Assembly: GCF_023156535.1 (NCBI RefSeq) | Contig: NZ_JALNMH010000001.1 | Span: 186,001 to 250,000, forward strand | Reading direction: 5' to 3' | DNA length: 64,000 bases | Origin: Pseudomarimonas salicorniae | Lineage (GTDB): Bacteria > Pseudomonadota > Gammaproteobacteria > Xanthomonadales > Xanthomonadaceae | Shown here: positions 60,490-64,000 of the stretch, piece after piece | Numbering within the stretch: position 1 is the first letter of the stretch | How the letters are laid out: every line of letters begins with the position of its first letter | Program-made: the position numbers and the translations under genes | Notes under the pieces: generated by a model | What the model was told of the DNA's origin: nothing | Seen by the model: only the letters and a program-made list of their open reading frames with translations | The model's database searches: none

Positions 60490-61589
60490 ATGAGCAAGGC
60501 CAAGGTCGAACTGGTCCGCGAGGGCGACTTCTTGCGGGCGATGCTGCTGGTCAACGATGCCTCCCTGATCGGCCATGACGCCCGGCTACGCCTGCGGCTC
60601 AAGGCGCGGGTCAAGGACTCACGCCCGGTACACGGCCTGCGTACGCTCTGGGAGCACGCCTTCCGAATCGAGGCCGAACATATGAGCTGCCCGTGCCCGA
60701 GTCCTGCCTCGACGGCTGCTATGTGTATGCCGGCGACAAGCTCGAGGTGGTGCTGGTCTCGGAGCTGAAGGTCGACGACGCCCTGCTCTTCGATACCGAG
60801 ATCGACAGCGACCACTCTGCCCTGCTCGGTCCGCAACCCCGCGCCTGCACCGGCGACATCAAGCAGCTCGACCCCGCCGATGCCTTCTCGCTGGGCGCCA
60901 ACCTCGCTTCGATTCCTCTGCGCAATCGGCTGATCGCGATCGCCCTGATCGTGTTCGGCGGCCTGCTGGTGCTGGGGAACATGGTGCTCGGCCTGCATGA
61001 CGAGTTCACCCCCGAAGCGCAGACCCTGTTCTACGACCATAGCGGCAGCGACGGCAGTGAGTCGCCGCTGATGAAGGCGCTGATGGGCAGCGGCGCCCTG
61101 GGCGCCGGGGTCTGGTTCGCCCTGCGCGCCCAGCTGCGCCGCTACATGCGCTTTGTGCTGCGCGAGCATCCGCCGCTGCGCCGCGGCCTGCGCCTGAAGC
61201 TCGGCCAGCTGGTCGAGGCGCAGTCGCGGGTGCCCCTCAAGGGCGCCTGCATCCGGGTCGTCGCCGGTAATTGCGAGAAGGGTCAATACCGGCGCAAGAA
61301 CAAGGACAAGGAGGAGACCCGCAGCTTCACCACGCCGGTCAGCGCGGTGGTGGTCTACGAGCGGACCTTCAACCTGCTGCCGGCCAACGTGCCGCTCGGC
61401 GGCTACTTCAGCGACGAGATCGACTTCGACCGGCTGTTCGACGCGCTGCTGCCGCCGCTGGAGATCGGCAGCCGGCACGGCATCGACGTGGTCTGGGAAG
61501 TCCAGCTGCTGCATCCGCAGCTGGTCGACCAGGAGCTGGCAGGCGGCACCGAAGGCCTGCGCTACGAGGACTTCCTCGAGCCCTGCTGA
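60490..61589 (+). pseudogene. Frameshifted two-helix membrane protein
   Basis: A first frame starts at ATG 60490 (GGGAGG upstream) and encodes about 64 residues (MSKAKVELVREGDFLRAMLL ... RIEAEH). It then loses sense. From about 60684 a second frame continues without gap (ELPVPESCLDGCYVYAGDKL) to 61589. Joining them by one inserted base near 60680-60683 gives one protein of about 366 residues. It would have an N-terminal beta domain, two membrane helices (AIALIVFGGLLVLGNMVLGL and LMGSGALGAGVWFAL) and a cytoplasmic C-terminal part. No known function. It may be a real mutation or a one-base assembly error. Confidence 0.75.
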
Positions 61590-61596
61590 GCCGCGC

Positions 61597-62748
61597 TCAG
61601 CGCCTCAGCCAGGCCGCCGGATCGAGGGCCTGGCCGCCGCGGCGAAGCTCGAAGTACAGGCCGCTCGCGGCAAAGCCGCCGGAGCTGCCGGCGCTGGCCA
61701 CCGGCTGCCCGGCCTCGATCCAGTCGCCGGGCTCGGCGAGCAGGGCATCACCGCCGGCATACAGGCTCATGAAGCCCTCGCCGTGGTCGAGGATCAGCAG
61801 CAGGCCATAGCCGCGCATCCAGTCGGCGAAGGCGACCCGGCCATGGGCGATGGCGGTGACCCGCGTGCCGGCCTCGGCCTCGATCCACCAGCCCTTGCTG
61901 GCCCGTCCGTCGGGCAGGGTGCCGGCATAGGCGCTGCGCAACGGGCCGGACAACGGGCGCGGCAGCCGACCCTTCAGCCCGGAAATGGCCAGGGTCTTGC
62001 CGAGGTCGTCGGGAATGTCGGCAAAGACGTCCTTCAGCGAATCGAGCAGGCTGGCCAGCTGGCTCTCGTCGCGGCCGAGCACGCGCTGCCGCTCGCGGGC
62101 ATCGCGAAAGCGCCGATCGATCCCGGCAATCAGCCGCTCGCGCTCGGCGCGCTGCGTCTGCAGGGCCTCGAGCGCGGCCTGCTGGTCGGCCTCGGTGCGG
62201 GCGGCGATGGCGCGCTGCTGCTCCAGCGCGGCCTCGGCGTCGGCGAGCACCTTCAGGGTGCCGATCAGGGCCTCGGCGCGGGCCCGGCGATCCTGCTGCA
62301 GGTAACGCTGGTAGACCATCGCCCGCGACACCGCGTCCACGCTGTCCTGGGCCAGCAGCTGCTTGAGCGGCTCCTCGCGGCCGGCGGCGTGCAGGGCGCG
62401 GACCAGGGCAGCCAGGGCCTGACGCTCGCGCTCCAGCCGCGAGGCCGCCTCATCGCGCTCGGTCTGGAGGGCGTCCAGTGCGGCCTGCTGCCGCGCCAGA
62501 TCGGCCTGAGCCGCGTCCAGCGTGCGCCGGCGCTCGCCGATCTCGCGGTCGGCCGCCCGCAGCGCCTCGACCTCGGCGGCGCGCTGGCCCTCCAGCTGGC
62601 GCTGCGATTCGGCCAGCTGCTTCAGCTCGGCGCGGACCCGGGCCAGCTTCTCGCTGACCTCGGCCTCGCGCTCGCCCGCGGCCGGCGCCAGCATCGGCAG
62701 CGCCAGCAGCAGCCAGGCCAGATGACGCGGCGCGCGCGACCGCTGCAT
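61597..62748 (-). CDS. envC: Murein hydrolase activator EnvC
   Basis: This 383-residue periplasmic protein has a signal peptide (LLLALPMLAPAAG), a long coiled coil (about 28-250; ELKQLAESQRQLEGQRAAEV), and a C-terminal LytM domain (about 275-383) in which metal ligands are lost (GLYFELRRGG instead of HxHFE), as expected for EnvC. It activates amidases at division sites. It begins 8 bp after the gpmI stop, so the two are co-transcribed. The stop is 7 bp from the convergent frameshifted gene. Confidence 0.93.
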   Translation of the reverse strand: MQRSRAPRHLAWLLLALPMLAPAAGEREAEVSEKLARVRAELKQLAESQRQLEGQRAAEVEALRAADREIGERRRTLDAAQADLARQQAALDALQTERDEAASRLERERQALAALVRALHAAGREEPLKQLLAQDSVDAVSRAMVYQRYLQQDRRARAEALIGTLKVLADAEAALEQQRAIAARTEADQQAALEALQTQRAERERLIAGIDRRFRDARERQRVLGRDESQLASLLDSLKDVFADIPDDLGKTLAISGLKGRLPRPLSGPLRSAYAGTLPDGRASKGWWIEAEAGTRVTAIAHGRVAFADWMRGYGLLLILDHGEGFMSLYAGGDALLAEPGDWIEAGQPVASAGSSGGFAASGLYFELRRGGQALDPAAWLRR

Positions 62749-62756
62749 CGCGGTGT

Positions 62757-64000
62757 TCAGGCCGCCAGCAGCGAGCGCCCGCTCATCGCCGCCGGCACCG
62801 GCAGGCCGAGCAGGTCGAGCAGGGTCGGGGCGATGTCGCAGAGCGCGCCGCCCCCGCGCAGGCTCGCCTCGCGCGGGCCGACGTAGACCAGCGGCACCGG
62901 CCCGGTGGTGTGCTGGGTATGCGGCTGGCCGGTCTCGGGGTCGCGCATCATCTCGAGGTTGCCGTGGTCGGCGGTGATCAGCAGGGCGCCGCCGACCGCC
63001 TCGATCGCCTCACGCACCCGGCCGAGCGCCATGTCGACCGCCTCGGCGGCGGCGATGGCCGCCTCCAGCACGCCGGTGTGGCCGACCATATCCGGGTTGG
63101 CGATGTTGCAGACGATCAGGTCAAAGCGCTTCGAGCGTATCGCCTCGACCAGCCTGTCGGTCACCTCGGGGCAGCTCATCTCCGGCTGCAGGTCGTAGGT
63201 GGCCACCTTCGGCGAGGGCACCAGGATGCGCTCCTCGCCCGGGTAGACCTGCTCGACGCCGCCGGAGAAGAAGAAGGTCACGTGGGCGTACTTCTCGGTC
63301 TCGGCGATGCGCAGCTGGGTCAGGCCGGCCCTGGCCACCACTTCGGGCAGGGTGTCGTCGAGGGTGCTCGGCGGGTAGGCGACCTCGACCGGCAGGTCCG
63401 CCGCGTACTCGGTCAGCGTCACCAGCTTCGACAGCCGCGGCCGGTGACCGCGGTCGAAGCCGTCGAAGCCGTCCTGCGACAGGCAGGCGGTCAGCTGGCG
63501 GGCGCGGTCGGCGCGGAAGTTCATGAACACGACGGCGTCGCCGTCCTCGATCGGCACACCGCCGCCGATCACGGTCGGTGCGACGAACTCGTCGTTCTCG
63601 CCGCGCGCATAGGCCGCGTCCAGCGCGGCCAGCGCGCTGTCGGCGCGCAGATCGGAGCCGCCGTGGACGATCGCCGACCAGGCCCGCTGCACGCGGTCCC
63701 AGCGCTTGTCGCGGTCCATCCCGTAGTAGCGGCCGCCGACGCTGGCCACCTGCAGCTGCGGGTGCCGGTCGCAGAGCGCCTGCAGCGCCTCGATGCTCGG
63801 CCGCGCCGAGCGCGGCGGCATGTCGCGGCCATCCAGCAGGGCGTGCACCGCGACCCGCTCGACGCCGCGCTCCACGGCCATACGCAGCAGAGCATGGATG
63901 TGCGCCTCGTGGCTATGCACGCCGCCCGGGGAGAGCAGGCCCAGCACATGCAGCACCCGACCGCCGTCGCGCGCCGCGTCGCAGGCGCCGACCAGGGCCG
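62757..64000 (-). CDS. gpmI: 2,3-bisphosphoglycerate-independent phosphoglycerate mutase, C-terminal part
   Basis: The frame continues past the window edge at 64000, so the N-terminus (with the first metal site) is missing; about 414 residues are visible. Motifs: HVLGLLSPGGVHSHEAHIHA, HALLDGRDMPPRSA, SVGGRYYGMDRDKRWDR, FMNFRADRARQL, EKYAHVTFFFSGG and ITADHGNLEMM. It interconverts 3- and 2-phosphoglycerate in glycolysis. The gpmI-envC order is conserved in gammaproteobacteria. Confidence 0.96.
   Translation of the reverse strand, partial: ALVGACDAARDGGRVLHVLGLLSPGGVHSHEAHIHALLRMAVERGVERVAVHALLDGRDMPPRSARPSIEALQALCDRHPQLQVASVGGRYYGMDRDKRWDRVQRAWSAIVHGGSDLRADSALAALDAAYARGENDEFVAPTVIGGGVPIEDGDAVVFMNFRADRARQLTACLSQDGFDGFDRGHRPRLSKLVTLTEYAADLPVEVAYPPSTLDDTLPEVVARAGLTQLRIAETEKYAHVTFFFSGGVEQVYPGEERILVPSPKVATYDLQPEMSCPEVTDRLVEAIRSKRFDLIVCNIANPDMVGHTGVLEAAIAAAEAVDMALGRVREAIEAVGGALLITADHGNLEMMRDPETGQPHTQHTTGPVPLVYVGPREASLRGGGALCDIAPTLLDLLGLPVPAAMSGRSLLAA

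Overview
The window is about 64 kb of very GC-rich, gene-dense chromosome from a gammaproteobacterium. Gene content and order point to the Lysobacterales (Xanthomonadales): a heterotetrameric 2-oxo acid dehydrogenase operon, a 728-residue DsbD with two N-terminal domains, cutA-dsbD-tlpA and accB-accC-prmA runs, many c-di-GMP proteins, and intergenic palindromes of the REP type. This assignment is inference from families and synteny; no rRNA or marker search was possible. No phage, insertion sequence, transposase, CRISPR array or restriction system is visible.

Layout. 1-4.4 kb: the end of an exported repeat protein, a terminator, then E1alpha, E1beta, a tandem-SH3 protein and E2 in overlapping reading frames. 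4.4-7.9 kb (minus strand): AmpE-like membrane protein, nudC, erpA, bactofilin and a DUF6776 protein. 8-14.4 kb (plus): a catalytically degenerate REC-GGDEF-EAL protein, a hybrid histidine kinase with its own phosphotransfer domain, and an FHA-diguanylate cyclase. 14.7-25.3 kb: cutA-dsbD-tlpA, a DMT exporter (minus), aroQ, accB, accC, prmA, a DUF3426 protein, fis and purH. 25.3-37.9 kb (nearly all minus): a PAS-GGDEF protein, trpS, an entericidin-like lipoprotein, arginase, tRNA-Thr, a SPOR protein, coaX, a cation/proton antiporter coupled to a cupin, a LapA-like protein, a kinase-acetyltransferase fusion, pepP and ygfB.

37.9-64 kb: a 1521-residue propeller-PAS-GGDEF-EAL sensor lies between ygfB-pepP and zapB-zapA. 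Next come an S9 peptidase, then (minus) a DhaL/DegV fusion, plsY and birA. A repeat-bearing intergenic region is followed by mtfA, ctpA, a PEBP protein, a TPR/sulfotransferase-like protein, YheT hydrolase, a PlsC-type acyltransferase, a hotdog thioesterase, a DUF1232 protein, TatD, a BLUF photoreceptor, an exported protein, a frameshifted membrane protein, envC and the start of gpmI (cut by the window edge).

Themes. Signalling: five proteins here are c-di-GMP or phosphorelay components, and two of the GGDEF/EAL proteins have lost catalytic motifs. Lipid metabolism: the fused fatty-acid-kinase-like protein sits directly upstream of plsY, which uses acyl-phosphate. Biotin: accB and accC need the BirA encoded 26 kb away. 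Redox: DsbD can feed reductant to the adjacent TlpA-like protein. The most unusual non-coding features are composite palindromic elements that share the same ends but carry different palindromic cores, and an 82-bp tandem repeat with variable hairpins.
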